Of a DNA stretch of 64,000 bases, positions 54,059-62,854 are shown one piece after another. Under the pieces are notes generated by a model. It was not told the DNA's origin and did not search any database. It saw nothing but the letters and a program-made list of their open reading frames with translations. Within the stretch, counting starts at the first letter, position 1, and each line of letters opens with the position of its first letter. Where the stretch lies: assembly GCF_003390925.1 (NCBI RefSeq), contig NZ_QUBS01000021.1:62001-126000 (forward strand). The letters are read 5' to 3'. The position numbers and the translations under genes are program-made. Source of the DNA: Trinickia diaoshuihuensis. GTDB taxonomy: Bacteria > Pseudomonadota > Gammaproteobacteria > Burkholderiales > Burkholderiaceae.

Positions 54059-54086
54059 TGCGCGCGACGATCGCTCGTCGCGCGCA
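54059..54086. terminator. Long perfect hairpin between convergent genes
   Basis: TGCGCGCGACGA and TCGTCGCGCGCA form a perfect 12-bp stem with a four-base loop (TCGC). It lies between the stops of the DauR-like gene and the leftward hexosaminidase gene. There is no T tract on either side, so it is only terminator-like. Confidence 0.55.
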
Positions 54087-54095
54087 TTGAGCCGC

Positions 54096-56576
54096 TCAAT
54101 CGCCGGTCAAGGTAAAGGTGGGCTGCCGGTAGCCGATACCGGCACGCGAGAGCTTCGGCAGTTCGCGGTCCTTGAGCACCGTCGCGAAGCCCGCCCAGTC
54201 GCGATTCAAGGCGCCCGCATCGACATGATGCGTCACGCCCAGCTCATACGAGACACCCGTGGTGTACGGCAACTCCCAATCCGCCCGGTGCCATGCGCGC
54301 TCGGCCAGCGCGAGCAGGCGCGGGTACACCATGTATTCGAGGAAGCGGTCATTGCGCATCACCTCGCCCCACGCTTGACCCTGCATCCCGTGGATCACCG
54401 GCGCCGTGCCCGTGCTCGTCGCCGTGTACGGGTTGCCGTCGCGGTCGCCGAACACTTCCGCGTTCTGCGGCAGATTCTCGGGCGCGAACGTGAACACCTT
54501 GTACTCGTCGGTTGCGTGCGAGCCCCAGTAGTAGCCGCGTTCATGCGGGTTGAGCGTGTAGGGGAAGTCGAAGTACAGATAATCGGGCAGCGCGAGCACC
54601 GGTTCGAACCCCTTCGCGGCATAGTTGCGCGTGCTATCGGCCGCGCCCCAGAACACCGTGTCCCAGATCGCCGCGATGACGTGCCGCGTGGAGAAGTCCG
54701 ACGCGCCGTTCGCCCCGCTCAGGCCGTCCTCCCACGCGCCCATCGTGTCGATGCCGTTCGCGGCGACTTGCGCGCTGACTTGCTTGGCCAAACGCGTCGG
54801 CAACTCGTCGGTCGATTTGATCTCGCCGCGCTGGATGAGCGCCGTGCATGCGGGTGAGCGTGCCCACGGTTTGTCTTGGATGGCGAGGTTGATGCGGCCC
54901 TTGTTCGGGTCGGTGCCGTTCAAGGCTTGGAAGCCGCCGCCGAGGAAGATGTTCTTCGCCTCGTCGCCGCCGAATTGCCAGGTATTGAGCGGCGCCTGCG
55001 CATCCGCATACATCGACGCAACCTCGTGAATCACCTTACCGGTGAAGTTCAGCGCGCCCGGCACGCAGGGGTTGATATCGCTATGCCGGTCGTAGAACTG
55101 AACCGTCGTCACGTTGGTCGTGTCTTGCGGATCGACGAGGCGGTATTGCGTCGCTTCCTGCTCGCGGCCTTGCGCATGGAGCCGGCGATAGCGCGCCTCC
55201 ATCGACATGACGGCGGCGCGCGCGTGCGCGGGCATGTCGATCTCGGGAACGACTTCGATGAAGTGGTCGGAGGCGTAGCGCAGCAAGCTCACGAATTGAT
55301 CGCGCGTCAGATATCCGCCGCCCGATTGATTCTCGGGGCCCGAGGCCAGTTCCGGCAGCAGGCAATGCGTTTCGGTCGGATCGAAGCAGCGGCGTCCGCC
55401 GACGTCGGTCAACTCGGGCAGGCCCGGGATCTCGATGCGCCAGCCCTCGTCGTCCGAGAGATGCAGATGCAAGCGATTGAGCTTGTAGGCGCTCATCTGG
55501 TCGATCAAGCGGCGCAGCGTCGGCGGATGTTTGAAGTTGCGGGCGAGGTCCACCTGCATGCCTCGGTACGGAAAGCGCGGCGCATCTTCGACGAGCATGG
55601 CGGGGATGGCGCCGCCCCCGGCCGGTGCGAGCGAGAACAGCGTCTGCACGCCGTAGTAGACGCCCGCGGGATCGTCGCCTTCGATGAATACGCCGCGTGG
55701 CGTGATCGCGAGCCGGTAGCCGCCGGGGACGGCGATGTCGGCCGGCAGCCGCTTGGGCGCGACGATGCCGACGACGGGCGTACGCGAATCGTCGAGCCCC
55801 AGCGTTTGCGCGCGGTCGCGCAGCGCTTGCGCCTGTCCGGGCGAAAGCCCCGCGAGCGCCAATTGCACGCCGTGCAGATCAAGCGAACCGGGCAGCGTGT
55901 GCTCGCGTTTGACGCTGGGCAGCGCACGGTACGAAACCGGCTGCGCGGCGACGGGCGGCGCGTCGCCCGTCGAGTTGTTCTGCGCGTCGGCGGGTAAGGA
56001 AATGACGTAGCGCGTTTCGTCGTCGGTGTCGTTGAACTGAAGAATCGCGGGCGGCGCGCCGTCGACGGCGACGAACGGGCGCGGCAGCAAATCGCTATAC
56101 CGCAGGTACCAGTATTCGGCGACGAACGGCAGCGTCACGCTTTGGCCGGGCGCCAGAAAGAGTTTGCCGGGCAGCGGCGTAATGGCATAGAGATCGCCCG
56201 TCAGATGCTCGAACGTGAAGGCCGGGTTGTCGATCCGGAGTAGCCGCCGAATGCTGTGAACGTACAGTTTCCACCCGCCGGCCCAGATCGTTTTGCTGCC
56301 TTGATTCGTCAGAATCATATGGCCCGTGGCGCATGCCGCGCTGTCGGCGCCGAGGTCGGCGCAGGGTACTCCGGCGGCATTCGCGTGGTTATTGTCGATG
56401 GCCACGCGCAGCGCGAGGCTGCTGGCCAGAAATTGCGTGAGCGCCGCCGGGCTCTTGACGACGCCGGTGGCCGGGTCCTGGTTCGTCGCGAGCGACGCCG
56501 CCTGGGCGACAGGCGGCAGGACAGCCGCGCAGGCGGCGAGCAGGCCGGCGCGCACGAAATGCGCAATGCGATTCAT
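54096..56576 (-). CDS. Secreted beta-N-acetylhexosaminidase (GH20, chitobiase-like)
   Basis: An 826-residue exported glycosidase. ATG at 56576 with GAGGAGCC upstream gives a signal peptide (MNRIAHFVRAGLLAACAAVL, cleavage near AQA about residue 26). An N-terminal CHB_HEX carbohydrate-binding domain (ATGHMILTNQGSKTIWAGGW) is followed by a GH20b domain and the catalytic barrel (FPYRGMQVDLARNFKHPP, LHLHLSDDEGWRIEIP). The Asp-Glu catalytic pair is in WQFGGDEAKN near residues 534-540. It would release N-acetylglucosamine from chitobiose or short chitin oligomers in the periplasm or outside. It stands alone; the upstream gap has repeated ATTGGTAT motifs. Confidence 0.94.
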   Translation of the reverse strand: MNRIAHFVRAGLLAACAAVLPPVAQAASLATNQDPATGVVKSPAALTQFLASSLALRVAIDNNHANAAGVPCADLGADSAACATGHMILTNQGSKTIWAGGWKLYVHSIRRLLRIDNPAFTFEHLTGDLYAITPLPGKLFLAPGQSVTLPFVAEYWYLRYSDLLPRPFVAVDGAPPAILQFNDTDDETRYVISLPADAQNNSTGDAPPVAAQPVSYRALPSVKREHTLPGSLDLHGVQLALAGLSPGQAQALRDRAQTLGLDDSRTPVVGIVAPKRLPADIAVPGGYRLAITPRGVFIEGDDPAGVYYGVQTLFSLAPAGGGAIPAMLVEDAPRFPYRGMQVDLARNFKHPPTLRRLIDQMSAYKLNRLHLHLSDDEGWRIEIPGLPELTDVGGRRCFDPTETHCLLPELASGPENQSGGGYLTRDQFVSLLRYASDHFIEVVPEIDMPAHARAAVMSMEARYRRLHAQGREQEATQYRLVDPQDTTNVTTVQFYDRHSDINPCVPGALNFTGKVIHEVASMYADAQAPLNTWQFGGDEAKNIFLGGGFQALNGTDPNKGRINLAIQDKPWARSPACTALIQRGEIKSTDELPTRLAKQVSAQVAANGIDTMGAWEDGLSGANGASDFSTRHVIAAIWDTVFWGAADSTRNYAAKGFEPVLALPDYLYFDFPYTLNPHERGYYWGSHATDEYKVFTFAPENLPQNAEVFGDRDGNPYTATSTGTAPVIHGMQGQAWGEVMRNDRFLEYMVYPRLLALAERAWHRADWELPYTTGVSYELGVTHHVDAGALNRDWAGFATVLKDRELPKLSRAGIGYRQPTFTLTGD

Positions 56577-56926
56577 AAAGGCTCCTCGGAAAAAAACGGC
56601 GATACGACGCCGCTCGATTACGTCGCTGCTATCGGGTCTTTCAAGGAAGCGGAAGCGGTGCTGCTCGGAATGAGACGACGAGGTCCCCTCGCGATCGGTC
56701 ACGCGGAGTCGGTCACCGATCAATGCAGGATCTTAGGTGGACTTTGATTGGTATTCAAGTGGCATTAATTTGGAGGCAAATTGGTATTTAATGCCGACAA
56801 ACAGCCGAGAGGGGAAGGGGAGGGATGTAAAAGAGTGGAACGCGCGTTTTAATGATCGTAACGCGCGTATCGCGGACGGCGGCGCCGCCGCCGCCTTTCC
56901 GCTTTGCTGACCGGGAGTCAGCCTGT
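56577..56926 (-). promoter_or_regulatory. Hexosaminidase upstream region with repeated ATTGGTAT and ACGCGCGT motifs
   Basis: This 350-base gap contains no gene. Two direct repeats ATTGGTAT lie at 56747-56754 and 56780-56787, 33 bases (three helical turns) apart, in an AT-rich patch that also contains the inverted pair GGCATTAA (56761-56768) and TTAATGCC (56788-56795). Further from the gene, two palindromes ACGCGCGT begin at 56840 and 56861, 21 bases apart. These look like regulator sites; the first pair resembles half-sites of GntR-type amino-sugar regulators. Confidence 0.45.
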
Positions 56927-58096
56927 TTAGATCAGACCGCGCGCAGCCAGGTTTCGGTACAACGCGCGCACGCCGAACCGCCACGGTGCGATCTCGGTCG
57001 ATAGGCGTACCGTGTTGACGAGCGCGCCGAGCGCCGGCGTCGCGATCGTCACGAGATCGCCTAGATGGTGGGTGAAGCCGCCCCCGGCCGTATCGCGGTC
57101 CTTGATCGGCGAGAACATCGTGCCGAGAAAGAGCATGAAGCCGTCGGGATATTGATGGTGCGGCCCGCACGTTTGCGACACGAGATCCAGCGGGTCGCGG
57201 CTGATCTCGCGCATATGGCTCACGCCTTCGAGCACGAACCCGTCTTCGCCCTCGATCAATAGCGACACGCTGGCTTCGCGAATCGTGTCGAGCGTGAAGT
57301 GATCGTCGAACAAGCGGACGAACGGACCGATCGCGCACGAACCGTTATTGTCTTTCGCCTTGCCGAGCAGGAGCGCCGAGCGGCCTTCGATATCGCGCAA
57401 GTTGACGTCGTTTCCGAGCGTCGCGCCCACCGCGCGTCCGGCCGCGTTCACGGCCAGTACCACCTCGGGCTCGGGATTGTTCCAAGCCGAGGTCGGGTAC
57501 AAGCCCACCTCCGCGCCGAAGCCCACCGCCGACATCGGCTGCGACTTCGTGAACACTTCCGCATCCTCGCCGATGCCCACTTCCATGTATTGCGACCATG
57601 CGCCGCGGCGTTTCAGTTCTTCCTTCAGGCGCATCGCGGCCGGCGAACCGGGCTTGATCTTGGCGAGATCGGTTCCGATCAAGGCATGGAGCGAGGCGCG
57701 GATATCGGCGGCGCGACCCGCATCGCCGCCCGCCTGTTCTTCGATCACGCGTTCGAGCAGGCTGACCGCGAACGTCACGCCGCAGGCTTTGATCGCTTGC
57801 ACGTCGCAGGGGGCAAGCAAGCGAATCGCCGGATGTTCGTGCGGCTGTATGGCGCCTTGCAGCAGCTCGTGCGCTTGCCCGAGCAACTCGCCCGGGACGG
57901 ATCGTGCGACGGCTGCCGCATCGTCGCGATCGAATAGGTCGCTCGTCGTCGGCGCGCTGGCCGTGACGTCGAACACCTGCCCGTGGCGGATCACGATGAC
58001 GGACGGCCCGTTGTGGGGCGAGCCGCGCCACACTCGCCCGACCAGCAGTGCGCGGTCGAGATCCGAGGGCAGACAAGAGGCGGGATCGATTGGCAT
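56927..58096 (-). CDS. xylX: 2-keto-3-deoxy-D-xylonate dehydratase (XylX, FAH family)
   Basis: A 389-residue member of the fumarylacetoacetate hydrolase superfamily. ATG at 58096 gives MPIDPASCLPSDLDRALLVG; the longer frame has no support. The C-terminal FAH domain shows the metal and substrate region PEPEVVLAVN, GNDVNLRDIEGR and FLGTMFSPIKDRDTAGGGFT. Size and context match Caulobacter XylX, which dehydrates 2-keto-3-deoxyxylonate to alpha-ketoglutarate semialdehyde in the Weimberg pathway. It is the last gene of the leftward xyl operon, 41 bases after xylD. Assignment depends partly on the neighbours, since FAH-family substrates vary. Confidence 0.85.
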   Translation of the reverse strand: MPIDPASCLPSDLDRALLVGRVWRGSPHNGPSVIVIRHGQVFDVTASAPTTSDLFDRDDAAAVARSVPGELLGQAHELLQGAIQPHEHPAIRLLAPCDVQAIKACGVTFAVSLLERVIEEQAGGDAGRAADIRASLHALIGTDLAKIKPGSPAAMRLKEELKRRGAWSQYMEVGIGEDAEVFTKSQPMSAVGFGAEVGLYPTSAWNNPEPEVVLAVNAAGRAVGATLGNDVNLRDIEGRSALLLGKAKDNNGSCAIGPFVRLFDDHFTLDTIREASVSLLIEGEDGFVLEGVSHMREISRDPLDLVSQTCGPHHQYPDGFMLFLGTMFSPIKDRDTAGGGFTHHLGDLVTIATPALGALVNTVRLSTEIAPWRFGVRALYRNLAARGLI

Positions 58097-58137
58097 GGAG
58101 ATCAGCTCTCGCAATGAAAGAAGCGGTGGAGTCGGTG

Positions 58138-59922
58138 TCAGTGCGAATGGCGCGGATCGCCGCGCGTCTCGATGACTTTCAGATAGAGCGTGGCCGGTTC
58201 TAGGCAGCCGCCCGTCGAAAGCTGCCCGACGAACTGCCGGTAAATTTCCTGCCACGGCGTTTGCGACGGCGGCACGCTCGGCGCTTGCTCGCCGCGGCGG
58301 CGCTCGAGTTCCGCCTCGTCGACGAGCAGTTCGATGCGCCGCGCATTCAGGTCGACGCGCACGCGATCGCCGCTGCGCATCAGCGCGAGACCGCCGCCCG
58401 CGGCCGATTCCGGCGACATGTTCAAAATCGACGGGCTCGCCGACGTCCCGCTTTGGCGGCCATCGCCCATGCACGGCAAGGAGGTCACGCCGCGCTTCAC
58501 GAGCGCGGCCGGCGGCGCCATGTTGACGACCTCGGCGCTGCCCGGATAGCCGAGCGTGCCGCAACCGCGCATGACGAGGATGCAGTGCTCGTCGATTTCC
58601 AGCGAGGGGTCGTCGATGCGGGCCCGGTAGTCTTCTGGGCCGTCGAAGACGACGGCGCGCGCCTCGAAGGTGTTCTCCGCGCCGGGCTCGCTGAGGTAGG
58701 TCTGGCGGAACGCTTCGCCGACGACCGACATCTTGATGATCGCGCTATCGAAGAAGTTGCCCGAGAGGACGATAAAGCCCGCGCCGTGTTTGAGCGGCTC
58801 GGCGTGGGAACGGATGACGTCGCCGTCCGCGTCGGGGGCTTGGCGGACGATTTCCTCGATCGTCTGGCCCGATACGGTCGCGCACTCGCCATGCAGCAAA
58901 CCGGCTTGCGCGAGTTGCCGCAGTATGGCCGGCACACCGCCCGCGCGATGAAAGCTCTCGCCGAGGTACTCGCCGGCCGGCATGCAGTTGGCGAGCAACG
59001 GCACGTCGGCGCCGAGCCGCTGCCAATCGTCGAGCGAGAGCGGCACGCCGATATGCCGCGCGATCGCGATCAGGTGCGGCGGGCAATTCGTGGAGGCGCC
59101 CAGCGCCGACGCGACGACGATCGCGTTCTCGAACGCCTCGCGCGTCAGGATATGAGAGGGCCGTACGTCGTCGCGCACGAGCTCGACGATTCGCTTACCC
59201 GTCGCGTACGCCATTTGTCCGCGCTCACGGTAGGCGGCCGGAATCGACGCGCAACCGGGCAACGACATGCCCAGCGCCTCCGCCAGGCTGTTCATCGACA
59301 ACGCCGTGCCCATCGTATTGCAATGGCCGATCGAAGGCGAAGCCGCCGCGGTGAGCCGCATGAAGCCTTCGTAGTCGATGTCGCCGGCCGCGAGCAGGTT
59401 GCGCGCGTGCCAGATGACCGTGCCCGAGCCCACGCGTTTGCCGTCGAACCAGCCGTCGAGCATCGGGCCGCCCGAGAGCACGATCGCGGGCAGATCGACG
59501 GTAGCCGCGGCCATCAGGCAAGCGGGCGTCGTCTTGTCGCAGCCCGTCGTCAGTACGACGCCGTCGAGCGGATAGCCATGCAGGATTTCGACGAGACCGA
59601 GATAGGCGAGATTGCGATCGAGCGCGGCCGTGGGGCGGCGGCTTTGTTCGGCCAGCGGATGCACGGGGAACTCCATCGGAATGCCGCCCGCGTCGCGAAT
59701 CCCGGCCTTCGTCCGAGCGGCCAATTCGATGTGATGGCGGTTGCACGGCGCGAGGTCGCTGCCCGTTTGCGCGATGCCGATGATCGGGCGGCCCGATTGC
59801 AACTCTTCGCGCGTAAGACCGTAATTCATGAAACGTTCGACGTACAGCGCGGTCATGTCGGCATGACTCGGATCGTCGAACCAGTTTTGGCTGCGCAGCC
59901 GGCGCGGGGGCTTCGATGACAT
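58138..59922 (-). CDS. xylD: D-xylonate dehydratase (XylD, IlvD/EDD family)
   Basis: A 594-residue iron-sulfur/Mg dehydratase converting D-xylonate to 2-keto-3-deoxy-D-xylonate. It resembles Caulobacter XylD along its length, for example MTALYVERFMNYGLTREEL, PIIGIAQTGSDLAPCNR, GIPMEFPVHP and GDGRQSGT. Cysteines in VLTTGCDKTTP and GHCNTMGTA are the probable cluster ligands. Length is within two residues of the Caulobacter enzyme. L-arabonate dehydratases are related, but adjacent XylB- and XylX-like genes favour xylonate. It lies 34 bases after the lactonase gene. Confidence 0.9.
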   Translation of the reverse strand: MSSKPPRRLRSQNWFDDPSHADMTALYVERFMNYGLTREELQSGRPIIGIAQTGSDLAPCNRHHIELAARTKAGIRDAGGIPMEFPVHPLAEQSRRPTAALDRNLAYLGLVEILHGYPLDGVVLTTGCDKTTPACLMAAATVDLPAIVLSGGPMLDGWFDGKRVGSGTVIWHARNLLAAGDIDYEGFMRLTAAASPSIGHCNTMGTALSMNSLAEALGMSLPGCASIPAAYRERGQMAYATGKRIVELVRDDVRPSHILTREAFENAIVVASALGASTNCPPHLIAIARHIGVPLSLDDWQRLGADVPLLANCMPAGEYLGESFHRAGGVPAILRQLAQAGLLHGECATVSGQTIEEIVRQAPDADGDVIRSHAEPLKHGAGFIVLSGNFFDSAIIKMSVVGEAFRQTYLSEPGAENTFEARAVVFDGPEDYRARIDDPSLEIDEHCILVMRGCGTLGYPGSAEVVNMAPPAALVKRGVTSLPCMGDGRQSGTSASPSILNMSPESAAGGGLALMRSGDRVRVDLNARRIELLVDEAELERRRGEQAPSVPPSQTPWQEIYRQFVGQLSTGGCLEPATLYLKVIETRGDPRHSH

Positions 59923-59956
59923 AAGCGTTTCGTTCTCCTGATCGGTACGGCGCGCG

Positions 59957-60841
59957 TCAGCTTGCGCGGACGAGGCCGCGCGTGACGACGTTTTGCGGCA
60001 GGCCCGGCACGGGCGAGCGGAACATGAACAAACCGCCCGCCAGCGTCTCGCGCTCGCGCTTGGCCGCGGTGAGGCCTTTCATCGCCGTCGTGACATAGGC
60101 CGTGCGCAAGTCGTCGCCGCCGAATACGAGCTTGGTGACGTTCGAGCACGGAAAGGCCACGGTATCGATTTGCTTGCCCTCGGGCGAATACCGCTCGATG
60201 GCGCCGCCGTTGAACAGCGCGACCCAAACGCATCCTTGCGCATCGACGGCCATGCCGTCAGGGTACGCCGATCCTTGCACTTTCACGAACACGCGCTTGT
60301 TCGAGAGTTGGCCGTCCTCGTCCACGTCGGACGCGTAGATCGTTTGCCCGCGCGTGTCGGTATGGTAGAGGGTGCGTCCGTCGGGGCTCATGGCCGGACC
60401 GTTCGCAATGTCGTAGCCGTCGTCGCGCCGCTCGACCGAGCCCGTGTCGCTCACGCGGTAGAGCGCGCCCGTCGGCGCTTGTTCCTCGTCGTCCATCGTG
60501 CCGAACCACAAGTAGCCGCGCGGGTCGGAGAACCCGTCGTTCAGGCGGTTCGTCGTCCTTTCGCGCTCGACGTCGACGAGCTTGTCGAACGTGCCGGTGC
60601 GCGGATCGAATCGATACAGGCCTTTGCGCAGGCCGCATACGAACGTTTCATCGGACGTGGGAATGACGAAGCACGCCTCGCTCGGCGCGGGCCAGGTCAT
60701 CGTTTCATGCGTCGCGGCGATATAGCGATGCACCTGCTTGCGTTTGATATCGACGAAATAAACGGCTTTTTCAGTTTTACTCCAGACCGGCCCTTCGCCC
60801 AGTTCGGCGCCTAGGGGCCAGATACATTCGGGGGTGATCAT
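59957..60841 (-). CDS. xylC: SMP-30/gluconolaconase-family sugar lactonase (XylC)
   Basis: A 294-residue six-bladed propeller lactonase. ATG at 60841 overlaps the xylB stop (ATGA), showing translational coupling. The metal-binding glutamate is in LGEGPVWS, and RLNDGFSDPRGYLWFGTMDD and AYPDGMAVDAQGCVWVALFN are typical SMP-30 blocks. It would open D-xylono-lactone to D-xylonate after XylB. The name is given by position in the xyl operon; related enzymes act on glucono- or arabinolactone. Confidence 0.87.
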   Translation of the reverse strand: MITPECIWPLGAELGEGPVWSKTEKAVYFVDIKRKQVHRYIAATHETMTWPAPSEACFVIPTSDETFVCGLRKGLYRFDPRTGTFDKLVDVERERTTNRLNDGFSDPRGYLWFGTMDDEEQAPTGALYRVSDTGSVERRDDGYDIANGPAMSPDGRTLYHTDTRGQTIYASDVDEDGQLSNKRVFVKVQGSAYPDGMAVDAQGCVWVALFNGGAIERYSPEGKQIDTVAFPCSNVTKLVFGGDDLRTAYVTTAMKGLTAAKRERETLAGGLFMFRSPVPGLPQNVVTRGLVRAS

Positions 60842-61611
60842 GAAGAAGCTCCATACCATCCCGCATCGACGAAGTACTCGCGTCCCGAGCAGCGCGAGCC
60901 GTCGTCCGATGCGAGAAACAAGGCCATTCGTGCGACATGCTCGGGCTCGACCCGCTCGGGCAGGCATTGGTCGGCGACGAGCTTCGCCTCGCTTTCGGGC
61001 GATTGCCACAGCTTCATCTGTCTCGGCGTGCGTACGGCGCCCGGGATGATCGCGTTCACGCGGATACCGAAGGGGCCGAGTTCGCGGGCGAGCGCGCGCG
61101 TCATCCCTTCGATCCCGGCTTTGGCCGTCATGTAGATCGAAAGGCTCGGCAGCGCGCGATGCCACGATATCGAACCGAAGTTCAGAATCACTCCGCTGCC
61201 CGCAGCCTTCATGCCGGAGGCGGCACTTTGCGCGCAAAAAAATTGGTGCCGCAAGTTCACGGCGATCCGCTCGTCCCAGTAGGCGGGCGTGATGTCGCCG
61301 AAGGCGTGCCGATCGTCGTTGGCCGCGTTATTGACGAGCACGTCGATCATGCCCGCTTGCGCGCGGATCGAGGCGAATACTTGCTCGATGGCGGCGATAT
61401 CGCGCAGGTCGCAACGATGGAACACGGGGGGATGGGAAGAGGCGCCCAGCTTTTCGACGAGCGCTTGCGAATCGGCTTCGGCGATATCGAGGAAAAAGAC
61501 GCGCGCACCCTGCGCGGCGAACGCTTCGACGATCGCGGCGCCGATGCCGCTGCCGCCTCCCGTGACGACGACGGTTTTATCGGCCAAGCTCGGATAGATG
61601 GCGTACGACAT
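60838..61611 (-). CDS. xylB: D-xylose dehydrogenase (XylB, SDR family)
   Basis: A 257-residue NAD-dependent SDR. I start at the ATG at 61611 (MSYAIYPSLADKTVVVTGGG), which has GGAA six bases upstream and matches Caulobacter XylB; an ATG four codons earlier is possible. The cofactor loop TGGGSGIGAA, the NNAANDDRH segment, and the active site Ser (FGSISWHR) with Tyr-xxx-Lys (IYMTAK) are all intact. The C-terminal YFVDAGWYG block resembles XylB. It oxidises D-xylose to D-xylonolactone, the first Weimberg step. It lies 52 bases behind the permease gene. Confidence 0.9.
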   Translation of the reverse strand: MSYAIYPSLADKTVVVTGGGSGIGAAIVEAFAAQGARVFFLDIAEADSQALVEKLGASSHPPVFHRCDLRDIAAIEQVFASIRAQAGMIDVLVNNAANDDRHAFGDITPAYWDERIAVNLRHQFFCAQSAASGMKAAGSGVILNFGSISWHRALPSLSIYMTAKAGIEGMTRALARELGPFGIRVNAIIPGAVRTPRQMKLWQSPESEAKLVADQCLPERVEPEHVARMALFLASDDGSRCSGREYFVDAGWYGASS

Positions 61612-61663
61612 GCGAATTTCCATGTTTGAAGAAAATGCCGGGCAGGCGAGCCCGGGTTAATCG

Positions 61664-62854
61664 TCAACGCCGGTTCGTGCGCGACACGACATCGATCCAA
61701 ACCGCCACGACCAGAATCGCGCCTTTGGCGATCATCTGCCAGTAGGCATCGACATCGAGCATCGACATGCCGTTATCCAAGCTGGCCATGACGAGGGCGC
61801 CGACGAGCGCGCCGTAGACGGTGCCCGATCCGCCGCGCATCGACGTGCCGCCGATGAAGCAGGCCGCGATCGCATCGAGTTCGCCCATGTTGCCGGCCGA
61901 CGGCGAACCGGCCGCGAGCCGCGCCGTATTGACGATGCCGGCGAAAGCGCACATCAGGCCCATCAGCGCGAAGATCGCGAGCTTGACGCGATTCGTGTCG
62001 ACGCCCGAAAGACGCGTGGCTTCGAGGTTCGAGCCGACGGCGTAGATGCGGCGGCCGAATACGGTTTGCGTCGCGATCCAGGTGAAGATGCCGAGCATCA
62101 CGAGCACGAGCAGCACGGGTACGGGGATGCCGCCGTAGTTGTTGAGCGTGGCGACGAATGCGCCGATGACGACGGCCGCGCCGACGATCTTCGCGCCGTC
62201 CTGCCACAGCGGCACCACGGGTAGCTCATAGCGGCGGCGGCTCGCGCGGCTGCGCACGGTGACGAACGCGAGCACGGCGATCAGCAGCAGCGCGAGCGCA
62301 TTGCCTGCCAGACGCGGCAAATAGCCTTGGCCGAGAAAGACGAAGTGGTCCGATACCGGCGCGATCGTGGAGCCGCCCGTGATGCCGAGCAAGACGCCGC
62401 GATAGGCCAGCATGCCGCCCAAGCCGACGATGAACGAGGGCACGCGCCGGTACGTGGAGAGCCAGCCGTTGAACAAGCCGGCAAGGATCCCGAGCGCGAG
62501 CACGGCGGGGATCGTCGCCGCGAGCGGCCAGTTATGGTTCGCATCGGCGATGGCGGCGATGCCGCCCAGCAAGCCCAGCAGCGAGCCGACCGACAAGTCG
62601 ATTTCCCCGGCGATGATGACGAACACCATGCCGCAGGCGAGCATGCCGCTGATCGCCATTTGCCGCAGCAGGTTCGACAGATTGCGCGGCGTGGCGAACG
62701 CGCCGTGCGTGAGAATCGTGAAGAAGAGCCAAATGAGCGCGACGGCGATCAGCAGCGCCAGGATCTTATAGCGGGCGAACCATTGTCGAATGCGATCGGC
62801 GCCGGCGGGGCTCGAGGTGCCGGCCGGGCGGGCGGGGGAAAGGTCCGGTGTCAT
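61664..62854 (-). CDS. xylH: Xylose-type ABC transporter permease (XylH)
   Basis: A 396-residue membrane protein with about ten helices, of the BPD_transp_2 sugar-permease family (RbsC, XylH, AraH). Conserved blocks include [53 protein letters not shown] and [20 protein letters not shown]. The start ATG overlaps the stop of the ATPase gene by four bases. With the ATPase it would import pentose into the cytoplasm. The substrate call (xylose) rests on the operon. Confidence 0.9.
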   Translation of the reverse strand: MTPDLSPARPAGTSSPAGADRIRQWFARYKILALLIAVALIWLFFTILTHGAFATPRNLSNLLRQMAISGMLACGMVFVIIAGEIDLSVGSLLGLLGGIAAIADANHNWPLAATIPAVLALGILAGLFNGWLSTYRRVPSFIVGLGGMLAYRGVLLGITGGSTIAPVSDHFVFLGQGYLPRLAGNALALLLIAVLAFVTVRSRASRRRYELPVVPLWQDGAKIVGAAVVIGAFVATLNNYGGIPVPVLLVLVMLGIFTWIATQTVFGRRIYAVGSNLEATRLSGVDTNRVKLAIFALMGLMCAFAGIVNTARLAAGSPSAGNMGELDAIAACFIGGTSMRGGSGTVYGALVGALVMASLDNGMSMLDVDAYWQMIAKGAILVVAVWIDVVSRTNRR

